From Microbacterium trichothecenolyticum (lineage in GTDB: Bacteria > Actinomycetota > Actinomycetes > Actinomycetales > Microbacteriaceae): DNA of 64,000 nt. Positions 8,803 to 17,100 of the stretch are shown here, piece after piece; positions within the stretch are counted from its first letter, which is position 1, and the number at the start of each line of letters is the position of its first letter. The notes beneath the pieces were generated by a model. It did not search any database and was not told where the DNA came from. It was given only the letters and a program-made list of their open reading frames with translations. The translations under genes and the position numbers were made by a program. The DNA lies in NCBI RefSeq assembly GCF_030818955.1, contig NZ_JAUTBF010000001.1, forward strand, positions 124,001 through 188,000, read 5' to 3'.

Positions 8803-9147
8803 TCAGCGTACGAAGATGCGGGCCAGCGCGGGCGTGACGGTGCAGGTCGTGCTGAACGTCTCGACGGTGCCGGAGAGCGCGACCTGCGCGCGCCCCGAGC
8901 CCACGAAGCGCACCACCTCGTCACGGGAGAGCCGACCGGCCGCGGAGTTTGCGACGTGGCGGACCTCTCCGGCCAGCCGGCCCATGATGGTGAGGTCGAG
9001 ATCCACACCCGTGATCGGCCCCGTGCGCGAGGCGGCCCGCCATCCCACCGCCACGAGCCCGCCGCCGCGGCCCGTCACCGTGAGCGTGATCTCGCCGCCC
9101 AGCAGAGCCACGCCGACGAGGGCGGTGGTCGCGGGGCGCCGGCGCAC
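8803..9147 (-). CDS. Hypothetical small protein
   Basis: 114 residues, start GTG 9147, chosen because AAAGGAG lies 5 nt upstream. I do not recognise the family. The N-terminus (VRRRPATTALVGVALLGG) could be a short export signal or membrane anchor, followed by beta-rich sequence (EITLTVTGRGGGLVAVGWR, then DLDLTIMGRLAGEV) with two cysteine-free halves and one cysteine near the end. It is convergent with the DUF3817 gene and follows the methyltransferase gene by about 50 nt on the same strand. Confidence 0.55.
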   Translation of the reverse strand: MRRRPATTALVGVALLGGEITLTVTGRGGGLVAVGWRAASRTGPITGVDLDLTIMGRLAGEVRHVANSAAGRLSRDEVVRFVGSGRAQVALSGTVETFSTTCTVTPALARIFVR

Positions 9148-9199
9148 GGCTGCTCCTTTCGGATGCCGAGAATCTACGCTCCGGGCGCGCGCCGCGCAC

Positions 9200-10303
9200 T
9201 CATCGTTTCGTCGACACCGTGACCGTGAACTTGCGGTCCCGCGCCACCTGACGGGTAGGTCCGACGATCCGTTCGAGAGCGGGGCGGTACCGCAGGGCGG
9301 AGTTCCACACCGTCCACAGCTCGCCACCCGGCCGCAGGACGCGCGCGGCATCGGCGAACATGCGCGGAGCGAGCCGCTCGTCGATGGCGGCACCCGCGTG
9401 GAACGGCGGATTCAGCGCGATGAACGACGAACGGGCACCCGGTTGCGACGAGAGCACGTCGTCGCGCACCACCTCGACGCGGTCGGCCACCCCGTTCGCC
9501 TCCGCGGTCGCGCGCGCGGAGGCCACCGCGACCGCGGACTGATCGCTCGCCCGCACGCGAAGGGCCGGATGCCGCAGGGCCAGTGTCGCGGCCACGACGC
9601 CGGTGCCGCAGGCGAGGTCGACGGCGTCGCCACCGGCGGGCTCGGGCAGGTGCGCGAGGAGCAGGCGGGTGCCGATGTCGATCGAGGCCCCCGCGAAGGC
9701 TCCGCCGAAGGCCCGCACCTCGATGCCGTCGACGCGAGCGCTCGCCGGCTGCGGCTCGGCGCCGTCGTGGGGGCCTCGGGCGACCAGGACGCGGGACTTC
9801 TGCCGCGCGCGCGTCACGTCGACGCGATCGAAACGCTCGCGCAGCACGTCGTTCATCGTCACGCTCATGTGCTTGATACGGCCCCCGGCGAAGACCACGG
9901 CGTCGGGGTGCGCGTGCAGGGCGATGAGCCCGGCGATATCGCCGAGCGCCGCCAACGAGCGGGGCAGGCGCAGCAGCACGACGCGCGCACCCGCCAGCAG
10001 GTCGGCGCCGAGATCGTGCGACGTCGAGGCGTCGGCCAGGCCGGCATCGACCGCGTTCGCCTCCAGCGCCCGTTCCCTCAGCAGCTCGTCTTGATGCACC
10101 CGGATGCCGCGCGCTCCGGCAGCGGCGGCGCCCAGGGTGAGGGCGCCGTAGGCGTCGCCGATGACGACCAGCTCCCCGTCGCCGACACGGGCGCGAGCCG
10201 CGGCCGATTCGTCGAGGATCAGCCGATCGGCGGCGTCGACGGCGACGAGGTCGGGTCCCTCGACGTCGGGTCGGCGGCGAAGGGCGGCGAACGAGAAAGG
10301 CAC
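9200..10303 (-). CDS. Class I SAM-dependent methyltransferase, RsmC/RlmG type
   Basis: 367 residues. The C-terminal half is a Rossmann methyltransferase with motif I DLACGTGVVAA (about residue 230), a following acidic residue and the NPPF catalytic motif (ALNPPFHAG, about 305), which is typical of N2-guanine and N6-adenine enzymes. The N-terminal half looks like a decayed second methyltransferase domain (VVIGDAYGALTLGAAAAGA), the two-domain plan of RsmC and RlmG, which modify guanine in 16S or 23S rRNA. Which rRNA base is modified cannot be read. GTG 10303 sits 6 nt after TAGCGT (10310-10315), so it is probably leaderless. Confidence 0.82.
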   Translation of the reverse strand: MPFSFAALRRRPDVEGPDLVAVDAADRLILDESAAARARVGDGELVVIGDAYGALTLGAAAAGARGIRVHQDELLRERALEANAVDAGLADASTSHDLGADLLAGARVVLLRLPRSLAALGDIAGLIALHAHPDAVVFAGGRIKHMSVTMNDVLRERFDRVDVTRARQKSRVLVARGPHDGAEPQPASARVDGIEVRAFGGAFAGASIDIGTRLLLAHLPEPAGGDAVDLACGTGVVAATLALRHPALRVRASDQSAVAVASARATAEANGVADRVEVVRDDVLSSQPGARSSFIALNPPFHAGAAIDERLAPRMFADAARVLRPGGELWTVWNSALRYRPALERIVGPTRQVARDRKFTVTVSTKR

Positions 10304-10373
10304 CCGGCTACGCTACCCGGCCCTCTCACGGCAACCGCCCGTGCTCCGCCGAGTGCGGCTGTGCGGGGCTCTG

Positions 10374-12038
10374 TCAGGACCGGCGGTTGGCCGAGGCTGC
10401 GGCGGCGGCGAGATCGGCGAGGACCGGGGGAACGTCGTCTGAGGGCACCACCGCCTGCACGAGCGTGAGCCCCGTCGCCGTGCGCGCGGTCGCGAGGGCG
10501 TCGCTCAGGGCGCCGACGGTGTCGACGCGCACGCCTGTGCTCGTGCCGGTCGGGTCCATCGCCGCCAGCAGAGCGGTCCAGTCCCACGTGGCGATGTCGT
10601 TGTACTGCTCGTGCAGCCCGTGGATGACGCGTTCGACGGTGTAGCCGGCGTTGTCGACGACCACGATGACGGCCGGGATGCCGTGTCGCACGAGCGTGCC
10701 GAGCTCGGCGATGGTCAGCTGGGCGGCGCCATCGCCGATGAGCAGCACCGGCCGCCGTTCCGGCCGGGCGAGGGCAGCCCCGAGGATCGCGGGCAGGGTG
10801 AAGCCGATGGCGGCCCAGAGCGGCTGACCGCCGAAGACCACGCCGTGCGGGAGTCGCTCGCCGGCCATGCCGTAGAACGAGGTGCCCTGATCGGCGAGCA
10901 CGGTGTCGCCGTCGCGCAGGAACGCGGCCACTTCGTGCCACAGCGCCGACTGGCTCAGGGGCGTGCCGGCCTCCAGCGGTTCGCGGGGGATGGGTGCGGA
11001 GGGCGTGACGTCGAGGCGGAAGCGATCCCGGTGCGTCTCGAGCACCGCGGCGACGGCATCGAGCGCGTCGCTCATCGCGAGGGGGCGGAAGTCGTCGTCG
11101 CCGATGCGGGCGTGCTCGCCCCGGATGTCGACCGTTCGGGCCGGATCGATGTGCTGCGAGAAGAAGCCGCTGGTCAGATCGGTGAACTGCACGCCGGCCA
11201 TCACCAGCAGGTCGGCGTTCTCGATGCCCTCGCGCACGCCCGGGGCGCTCGCGGCGCCGAGGTAGGACCCGAGGTAGCCGGGCGCCGTCTCATCGACGAC
11301 GCGGCGTCCCCACAGCAGCGATGCGTGGGGCAGGCCGTGCGCGAGCACATGGTGCAGGGCGCTCTCGGCTCCGAGACGCGCCACGAGGATGTCGGCCAGC
11401 ACTGCGGCGGAGTCGGCGACCTCGAGCCGCGCGGCGATGGCGTCTCGAAAGCGGGCGAGCACACCCGGGTCGGTGACCACATCGGCCGCGGGGAGCGGGG
11501 CGGCGGGAGGCTCGGCGGGAGCCTCGCTCACATCGGCGGGAATGAGCAGATACCCGGGGAGGCGCCGGTGGCGCACCACGGTGAGCACGCGGTCGATCTG
11601 GACCGTGGCATCCGTCGCCGACAGCACCTCCTGCGCGGCCGTGACCTCAGCCGTCATGCGGGCGAAGTGGCCGAAGTCGCCGTCGCCCAGGGAGTGGTGG
11701 CTGGCGCGGCCGGCCGCCTGCACCGCAGTGGTCGGCGCGCCGACCACGTGCAGCACGGGGACGTGCTCGGCGTAGCTGCCCGCGACGGCGCTGATGGCCG
11801 AGAGCTCGCCGACGCCGAAGGTCGTGCTGAGGGCACCGAGGCCGTGCATGCGGGCATAACCGTCGGCGGCGTAGCCGGCGCCGAGCTCGTTCGCGCATCC
11901 GACCCATTCGATCAGCGGATGCCGTTCGACGTGGTCGAGAAAGGCGAGCGTGAAGTCTCCGGGCACGCCGAAGAGATGACGCACGCCCGACTCAGCGAGG
12001 CGATCGAGCAGATAATCGGCCACCGTGTAGGTCGACAT
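10374..12038 (-). CDS. Thiamine diphosphate-dependent 2-oxo acid decarboxylase (indolepyruvate/pyruvate decarboxylase family)
   Basis: 554 residues, the usual length for the family. The cofactor-activating glutamate lies in CANELGAGYAADGYAR (about residue 50), the double histidine of the active site in RASHHSLGDGDF (about 112), and the thiamine diphosphate motif begins GDGAAQLT and ends DNAGYT (about 430-460). It would decarboxylate a 2-oxo acid such as pyruvate, phenylpyruvate or indolepyruvate to the aldehyde and CO2. Substrate cannot be assigned. The start ATG 12038 has GGAGG upstream. The next gene upstream on this strand is a 49-residue membrane protein ending 15 nt before it, so the two may be co-transcribed. 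Confidence 0.88.
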   Translation of the reverse strand: MSTYTVADYLLDRLAESGVRHLFGVPGDFTLAFLDHVERHPLIEWVGCANELGAGYAADGYARMHGLGALSTTFGVGELSAISAVAGSYAEHVPVLHVVGAPTTAVQAAGRASHHSLGDGDFGHFARMTAEVTAAQEVLSATDATVQIDRVLTVVRHRRLPGYLLIPADVSEAPAEPPAAPLPAADVVTDPGVLARFRDAIAARLEVADSAAVLADILVARLGAESALHHVLAHGLPHASLLWGRRVVDETAPGYLGSYLGAASAPGVREGIENADLLVMAGVQFTDLTSGFFSQHIDPARTVDIRGEHARIGDDDFRPLAMSDALDAVAAVLETHRDRFRLDVTPSAPIPREPLEAGTPLSQSALWHEVAAFLRDGDTVLADQGTSFYGMAGERLPHGVVFGGQPLWAAIGFTLPAILGAALARPERRPVLLIGDGAAQLTIAELGTLVRHGIPAVIVVVDNAGYTVERVIHGLHEQYNDIATWDWTALLAAMDPTGTSTGVRVDTVGALSDALATARTATGLTLVQAVVPSDDVPPVLADLAAAAASANRRS

Positions 12039-12053
12039 CGCCGCCTCCGTCGG

Positions 12054-12203
12054 TTACCGGGTGCCGAAGTGGAAGGGAATGGCCAGCGAGGCCGCGACGA
12101 GGACGATGCCCAGGGCGAAGAAGAGCGCCGGGGCCGCGAGCGAGAACGAGATGCCGGTGAGCAGCATGCCCCCGACGAACAGGATGAGCGAGACGATGAA
12201 CAT
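12054..12203 (-). CDS. Small two-helix membrane protein
   Basis: 49 codons starting MFIVSLILFVGGML, with two hydrophobic segments (about residues 2-22 and 25-42) and a short basic end. GAAGGGA lies 5 nt before the ATG. It is too short for most gene finders but has strong high-GC codon bias and fits tightly between the EI24 gene and the decarboxylase gene, all leftward. Family unknown; a role in membrane stress or as a partner of a neighbour is possible but not shown. Confidence 0.6.
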   Translation of the reverse strand: MFIVSLILFVGGMLLTGISFSLAAPALFFALGIVLVAASLAIPFHFGTR

Positions 12204-12227
12204 GAGGATCCCTTCGGTCGGTCCAGG

Positions 12228-13013
12228 CTATCGCGCCGGGTCGGTCGGCTGAGTCGCCGACGATCGTGACGCGGTGGCGGGGCGCGGGGTCTCCCCGAGT
12301 GCGGCGTGCACCCAGAGCGTGCTCCCGGCGACGGCCGCCGGCATGACGGCGACGGCCCCGAGCGGCACGAGGAAACACAGCTGGGTGGTCACGCCGAAGC
12401 CGAGGGCGCGGGCGCGGTTCTCGCGCAGCACGGCACGCCGGGCCTTCCGGTCGAGGCCGCGCGCCGAGAGCGAGCGCGACGTGAGCTCGTCGGCGAGGAG
12501 CCACCCGGTCAGCGAGACGCCGACGATCGCGCCCAGCGCCCCGCCCACGAGTGGGATGAGCCCGACGAGCCAGGCCAGGACGGCGACCAGGATGCCGCGC
12601 AGCACGAGCCGCACGCTGTCACCGACTCCGCGCCAGAAGCCGTACTCGCTGTCGGGCACCGCGCCGAGCGCCGAGCGCTCCGTCGCTCGCCAGATGCGGT
12701 CGTAGATCGGCTCGCCGACGGTCAGCGTCAGGGCGGTGAACGAGATCGCGACGACGAAGAGGGCGGCGCCGAACGAGGCGGCGCCGATCGCTGCGCGCAA
12801 CGCATCCGCCCAGAACGGCGCCCACCCGTCGGCGAACGGCGTCCAGTCGTCGACGACGTGGGAGAGCAGGATCGCCCAGCCCACGAGCGCGGCGCCGAGA
12901 ACGAGTCCGACGACGGCGCCGGGGATGAGGCCGAGCGCCATCGCGCCGGGCGTCCGACGCCACTGACCGAGGCCCCGGGCGAGCAGGGCGGCGCCGGCGA
13001 GGAACTCCTTCAT
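12228..13013 (-). CDS. EI24 domain-containing (CysZ-like) membrane protein
   Basis: 261 residues with about six membrane segments. The sequence follows the EI24/CysZ pattern: MKEFLAGAALLARGLGQW at the start, ALTLTVGEPIYDRIWR in the middle, and AWLVGLIPLVGGALGAIVG followed by ELTSRSLSARGL. CysZ is a sulfate channel in Gram-negatives; actinobacterial members are uncharacterised and transport is not proven here. ATG 13013 is preceded at 6 nt by GAGACT, consistent with a leaderless transcript. It is divergent from the Zur-box operon and shares its intergenic region. Confidence 0.8.
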   Translation of the reverse strand: MKEFLAGAALLARGLGQWRRTPGAMALGLIPGAVVGLVLGAALVGWAILLSHVVDDWTPFADGWAPFWADALRAAIGAASFGAALFVVAISFTALTLTVGEPIYDRIWRATERSALGAVPDSEYGFWRGVGDSVRLVLRGILVAVLAWLVGLIPLVGGALGAIVGVSLTGWLLADELTSRSLSARGLDRKARRAVLRENRARALGFGVTTQLCFLVPLGAVAVMPAAVAGSTLWVHAALGETPRPATASRSSATQPTDPAR

Positions 13014-13053
13014 GTCGGAAGTCTCGCAGGGTTACGCGTGCGTCGACACGAAT

Positions 13054-13082
13054 TTGACACCGGGTGGCTCGCGGGACAGGAT
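13054..13082 (+). promoter_or_regulatory. Promoter of the anchored-repeat operon
   Basis: TTGACA (13054-13059) and CAGGAT (13077-13082) are separated by 17 bp, a near-consensus housekeeping promoter. Transcription would begin near 13089, immediately before the Zur-like palindrome, so bound repressor would block initiation or escape. Confidence 0.7.
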
Positions 13083-13095
13083 GACTTCACAGCGA

Positions 13096-13114
13096 ACTGA
13101 TAATCATTATCAGT
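13096..13114. promoter_or_regulatory. Zur-like palindrome of the anchored-repeat operon
   Basis: ACTGATAATCATTATCAGT is a 9-1-9 inverted repeat, perfect apart from the central base. The core TGATAATCATTATCA fits the 7-1-7 zinc-uptake regulator box. It lies directly downstream of the promoter at 13054-13082, upstream of genes for a zinc/manganese-type importer, which fits repression when zinc is sufficient. A similar box stands at 4629-4643. Confidence 0.8.
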
Positions 13115-13143
13115 AACGCGTGCATTCAGGTGGAGAGGACGAC

Positions 13144-13359
13144 ATGCCGACGGCATCCCTTTGCCATCCGCACACCGCCGGACACCTGGGTCCCGGGGGA
13201 CTCCCGCGCTGCGGCTGCGCCCGCCCCCTCTCGAACCCTGTCTCGCTTCCCCGGCCGGCGGTCGACGGACGCGGGTGGTCCCCGCTGCGACGTCAGCACG
13301 TCGGATTCGTCCGCGCGCACTTCATCTACTCCGACCGAATGAGCTGCCTCGGAGCCTGA
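13144..13359 (+). CDS. Possible 71-residue leader or small protein in the Zur-regulated 5' region
   Basis: An open frame starting MPTASLCHPHTAGHLG with GGAGAGG seven bases before the ATG, beginning about 55 nt after the predicted transcription start. It is rich in histidine and cysteine near its start (CHPHTAGH, then CGC), residues that could bind zinc, and ends about 110 nt before the secreted protein gene. Codon bias is weaker than in neighbouring genes and no family is recognised, so it may be non-coding leader sequence. Overlapping frames exist here. The roughly 380-nt untranslated region is otherwise unexplained. Confidence 0.35.
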   Translation: MPTASLCHPHTAGHLGPGGLPRCGCARPLSNPVSLPRPAVDGRGWSPLRRQHVGFVRAHFIYSDRMSCLGA

Positions 13360-13469
13360 CACCCCGGGTCCCGCGGGCGGTCTCCTCGACCGTGCGCCGA
13401 CGCAGGCATCCGAGTCGCTCCGCACGTCGGCGCGCCCGCACTCTTCCACGTTTCGGAGAACCATTCGTC

Positions 13470-14105
13470 ATGAGCACCACCATCCAGGCGCCTCCCGCCC
13501 CCTCGTCTCGATCGGCACAGGCCCCGATCGCGCGCATCGTCCTCGCCCTCGTCGCCGCTCTCGCGTTGACGCTGGGTGTCAGCACGCCCTCGTTCGCCGC
13601 CACCGGCGCGCAGACGGGGGAGTGGGACATCCTCGCGACCTCGGCGGCGCAGTCACCGCGCCTGCAGAGCTACAACCACGAGAGCGAGACCTGGGACACG
13701 GTCCTGAGCCCCTCGGCCTCGTTCGCTGTCGGCAGTGGCAAGCGCATCGACGGTGACGACGCCACGGCGACCTCGCCCGTCTCGGGCGGCGGCCTCCGCT
13801 TCGCCAACACCGCGTCGGTCGCCCGCTCGGCCACGTTCACCATCACCGTCCCCGCAGGTACGGGGCTGGCGATCACCGACGTCTCCAACGGCACGGTCCG
13901 TTCGGTGCCGGTGTCGTCGTCGGACCAGACGCTGACGATCTCGACCGGCTCGGTCGCGGCGAACTCGCAGTGGCACCGCCACTACACGTGGGAGTTCAGC
14001 GGCAGCGCGAGCTCCGTCGATCTCCCGGTCTCGGTGCGCGTGCGCAACGCGTCGTCGGGGTCGACGGCCTACACCGCGACGGCTACCTACCGCTTCACCT
14101 TCTGA
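13470..14105 (+). CDS. Small secreted protein, first main gene of the anchored-repeat operon
   Basis: 211 residues. After a polar N-terminus there is a hydrophobic core (IVLALVAALALTLGV) and an AXA-type cleavage site near SFAATGA, so it is exported. The mature part is beta-rich, with Ser/Thr/Val-rich strands and no cysteine, and it ends in YRFTF. I do not recognise a family and it has no obvious anchor, so it is released or held by a partner. CGGAGAA precedes ATG 13470. A strong hairpin follows the gene (14112-14144), which may let it be made in excess over the giant protein downstream. Confidence 0.75.
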   Translation: MSTTIQAPPAPSSRSAQAPIARIVLALVAALALTLGVSTPSFAATGAQTGEWDILATSAAQSPRLQSYNHESETWDTVLSPSASFAVGSGKRIDGDDATATSPVSGGGLRFANTASVARSATFTITVPAGTGLAITDVSNGTVRSVPVSSSDQTLTISTGSVAANSQWHRHYTWEFSGSASSVDLPVSVRVRNASSGSTAYTATATYRFTF

Positions 14106-14111
14106 TCGATC

Positions 14112-14144
14112 GTGCGGGGGCGGTGACTCGTCACGCCCCCGCAC
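14112..14144 (+). terminator. Hairpin between the small secreted protein and the giant repeat protein
   Basis: GTGCGGGGGCG pairs with CGCCCCCGCAC around a GTGACTCGTCA centre that can extend the stem. No T-run follows, so it is more likely a partial terminator or mRNA-stabilising stem within the operon than a full stop. Confidence 0.55.
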
Positions 14145-14165
14145 TCCCCTCTGGAAAGATCTCGA

Positions 14166-17100
14166 ATGCCTCGCCCCGTTCGTCCCCGGTTCACCGGCCC
14201 CTCCGCCCGACCGCTGGCCGTGCGCGCTCGCTTCGTCTCGGCGATCCTCGCCGCGACGATGATCGCGACCACCGTCACTCCCGCCCATGCGAGCGATGAC
14301 CCGGTACCCGACGTCGGGGCGGTGGTGGAGACCGCTGATTCGGCATCCACCCCGACGCCGACTCCGGAGGCGACGCCCTCCGTCTCCCCGGCCCCGGAGG
14401 CGAGCCCGCGCGTCGAGGCGAACGCGGCGCCGGAGGCCCCCGCTGTCTCGACTTCTCCCGAGTCTTTCTCGGTGGAGGCGACGGATGCCGACGTCGAAAC
14501 GGCCGCCGAGCCCGGTCCCGTCGTTCTCGACGGCGGCCGGGTCGATCTGGCGTCGCGGATCGTCGACGGCGACCTTCGAGTCGATCTGGAGACGGAGGGG
14601 CGAACCCTCGATCCCGCGGGGACGGTCTTCGTCGTCCGCGATGCCGAAGCGTGGCCAGGCGAGGCCGAGGGGCAGGACCCGGCGTTCTGGTCCGAGGTGT
14701 CGTCGGAGCGCACGCCGATCTGGAGAACCCCCACCCCGTCGACGCCCGGCACCGGACCGTCCCTCGTGGTGAATGCGAGCGGGGTCGACCCTGCCGCTCT
14801 CCTCGTCCCCACGAACACCGTCGAAGCGACCGTCCGCTCGTGGCTCGTCAGCGCATCGGATCCGGCCACGACGGGTCTGCTCGGCGACGGGACGTACGAC
14901 CTCGGCACGTCGCAGCGCTCGGGGCGCAGCATCCCCGTCGCTCAGACGTACCCGCAGCCCGAGAGCGCCTTCGGACCGGCTCAGCTCCCGATCGCCGCCG
15001 CATTCGCCGCGGAGGGCACCTCCTGCGTCACGATCGGCACGCACGCCCAGCTCGCCGACGGGACCTTCGTCAACCACGACGTCACGCTCACCTTCGCCGT
15101 CGGCGCCGTCGACATCGCCACGGTGAGTCCCTGCGCACAGCCCGCTGCGATCCCTCCGCAGGAACCGCAACCCCGGCCCTCGACCGCGACGGGCGTCACC
15201 GTGGTGTCGTCGGGAACGGCGCTGCTGGCCACGACCCTGCACGAGGGTTCCCTCTCACTCGACGCCGTCGTCGAGGACCGCGGACGCACCACGTCGTACG
15301 ACCCGTCTCGCGTGGTGTTCTCGCTGCCCCACCGCGACACGCGCTGGCCGGCGACCGGGTACCGGGCGACGCAGCAGGACATCTGGGCGCGCCACCTCGC
15401 CCCGGAGGAACGGGCCTACCGGACGCTCGGGCGCTTCATCGCGCCGGGCACCGCGCCGTCGGAGCGCGATGAGTGGAGCAACGATCTCACGCTCGACCTC
15501 GAGGCACGCTTCGTCGACGGCGCGTCGCTGGCGCCCGACTCCGGGGTCGACTACTCCTTCCTCGGAGCGACCAGCACCGCGCAGACCGGTCGGTTCTTCG
15601 CCTACTGGCAATCGGGCCCCCTCGTGCCGTCGCCGGATGCCATCGGCTTCTGGAGCACGCGCGCGCCCCAGGAGGCCGTCCCCCAGTGGCGTGCGGTCTC
15701 CAGCGCAGACGCCCCGTTCTACGCCCGAGACAAGCAGGACGCCGGCCTGGAAGCTCTCGGCACCGCCTTCACCGAGCCAGGGGTGTACTGCGTCACGCTG
15801 GAGTCGTCGACGACGCTCGTCGACGGCGCCCCGGTGTCGGACCGGGCGACCTTCACGTTCGCCGTCGGCGTCGACGCGGCGGCCGTGAAGCCGTGCGCGC
15901 AGGACAGCGGCGCCGCCACCATCGTCCGGGAGGGCGACGTGCGCGTCGCTGCGCGAGTGACGGACGGCGATCTGGTGCAGGAACTCGTCGCGGGAGACAC
16001 CGTGCTCGACCCCGCCCGGACGGTGTTCGCCCTTCCCACGAGCGAGCAGCGCCCGGACTCCGCCGACGGTCAGGGCTCCGCCTTCTGGGACGAGGTCGCG
16101 CCGCAGGGCGGCGCCATCTGGCGATCGCGGACGCCGGAGAACGCCGGAAACGCCCTCTCCTTCGCCCTCGACACCAGCGGCATCCCGTCGACCGCTCTGT
16201 ACGCCCCCGAATGGGCTCCTGAGCAGGCCATGCTCCGCACCTGGCTCGGATCGGTGCTCGGCTCACGGGGCGGGCTCCTGACGGACGGTGCCACCGACGC
16301 CGGTACGAGCAGTCGTGCCGGTGATGCGGCCCCGCGCCTGCGCACACGGGTCGGCGAGGGGACCGAGCCGCGGCCCCTCTCGGTGGCGTTCGGGGAGGCG
16401 GGCCGCGCCTGCGTCACGCTCGACAACCACGCGCAGCTCGCCGACGGCACCTTCGTCAACCACGACCTCACGCTGACCTTCGCGGTGGGGGTGGATCCCG
16501 AGACGGTGGAGCCGTGCGCGCAGCCCGCCGCGATCGCGCCGCAGGCTCCGCATCCGATCACCTCGACGGCGACGGGGACCACCGTGCTCGACTCGGGCAC
16601 GGTGCTGGTGGCGCCCACCCTGGCCGACGGCGCGCTCACCCTGAACGCCGTGACCATGGATCGCGGCCGCACCACCGCTTACGACCCCGCGCGCGTCGTG
16701 CTGTCGGTGCCGAACAGGGACGCGCAGTGGCCCGCCGACGGCGGCACCGCGAACGACAAGGAGATCTGGGAGCGATACCTCCCCGAGGGGAGCACGGCCT
16801 ACCGCACCTCGGGCCGGTTCGTCCCGGACGACCGTCGCCTCGATGACGAGCACGCGAACGATCTCATCGTCGACCTGGACGCGCGTTTCGTCTCGGCGGA
16901 CGGCCTCCGCGTGGTGCCGGACGAGGGTGCGACCGTCGCTTTCGACTTCGGCGGCACGACGAACGCCTCGGGGCGGTTCTTCACCTACCGGCAGGACTAC
17001 TGGCGGCACCTCGACGGACCCGAGAACATCGGATTCTGGGACAGCGCCCCCGGGGCGGAGCGGATGACGATCGCGCGCGCCGCCGCGACGACCGAGGAAT

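Noticed and set aside
13096..13114. IdeR/DtxR iron box
   Set aside because: Iron boxes follow TTAGGTTAGSCTAACCTAA; this palindrome has the ATAATCATTAT core of Fur-family sites, and the genes are of the zinc/manganese class.
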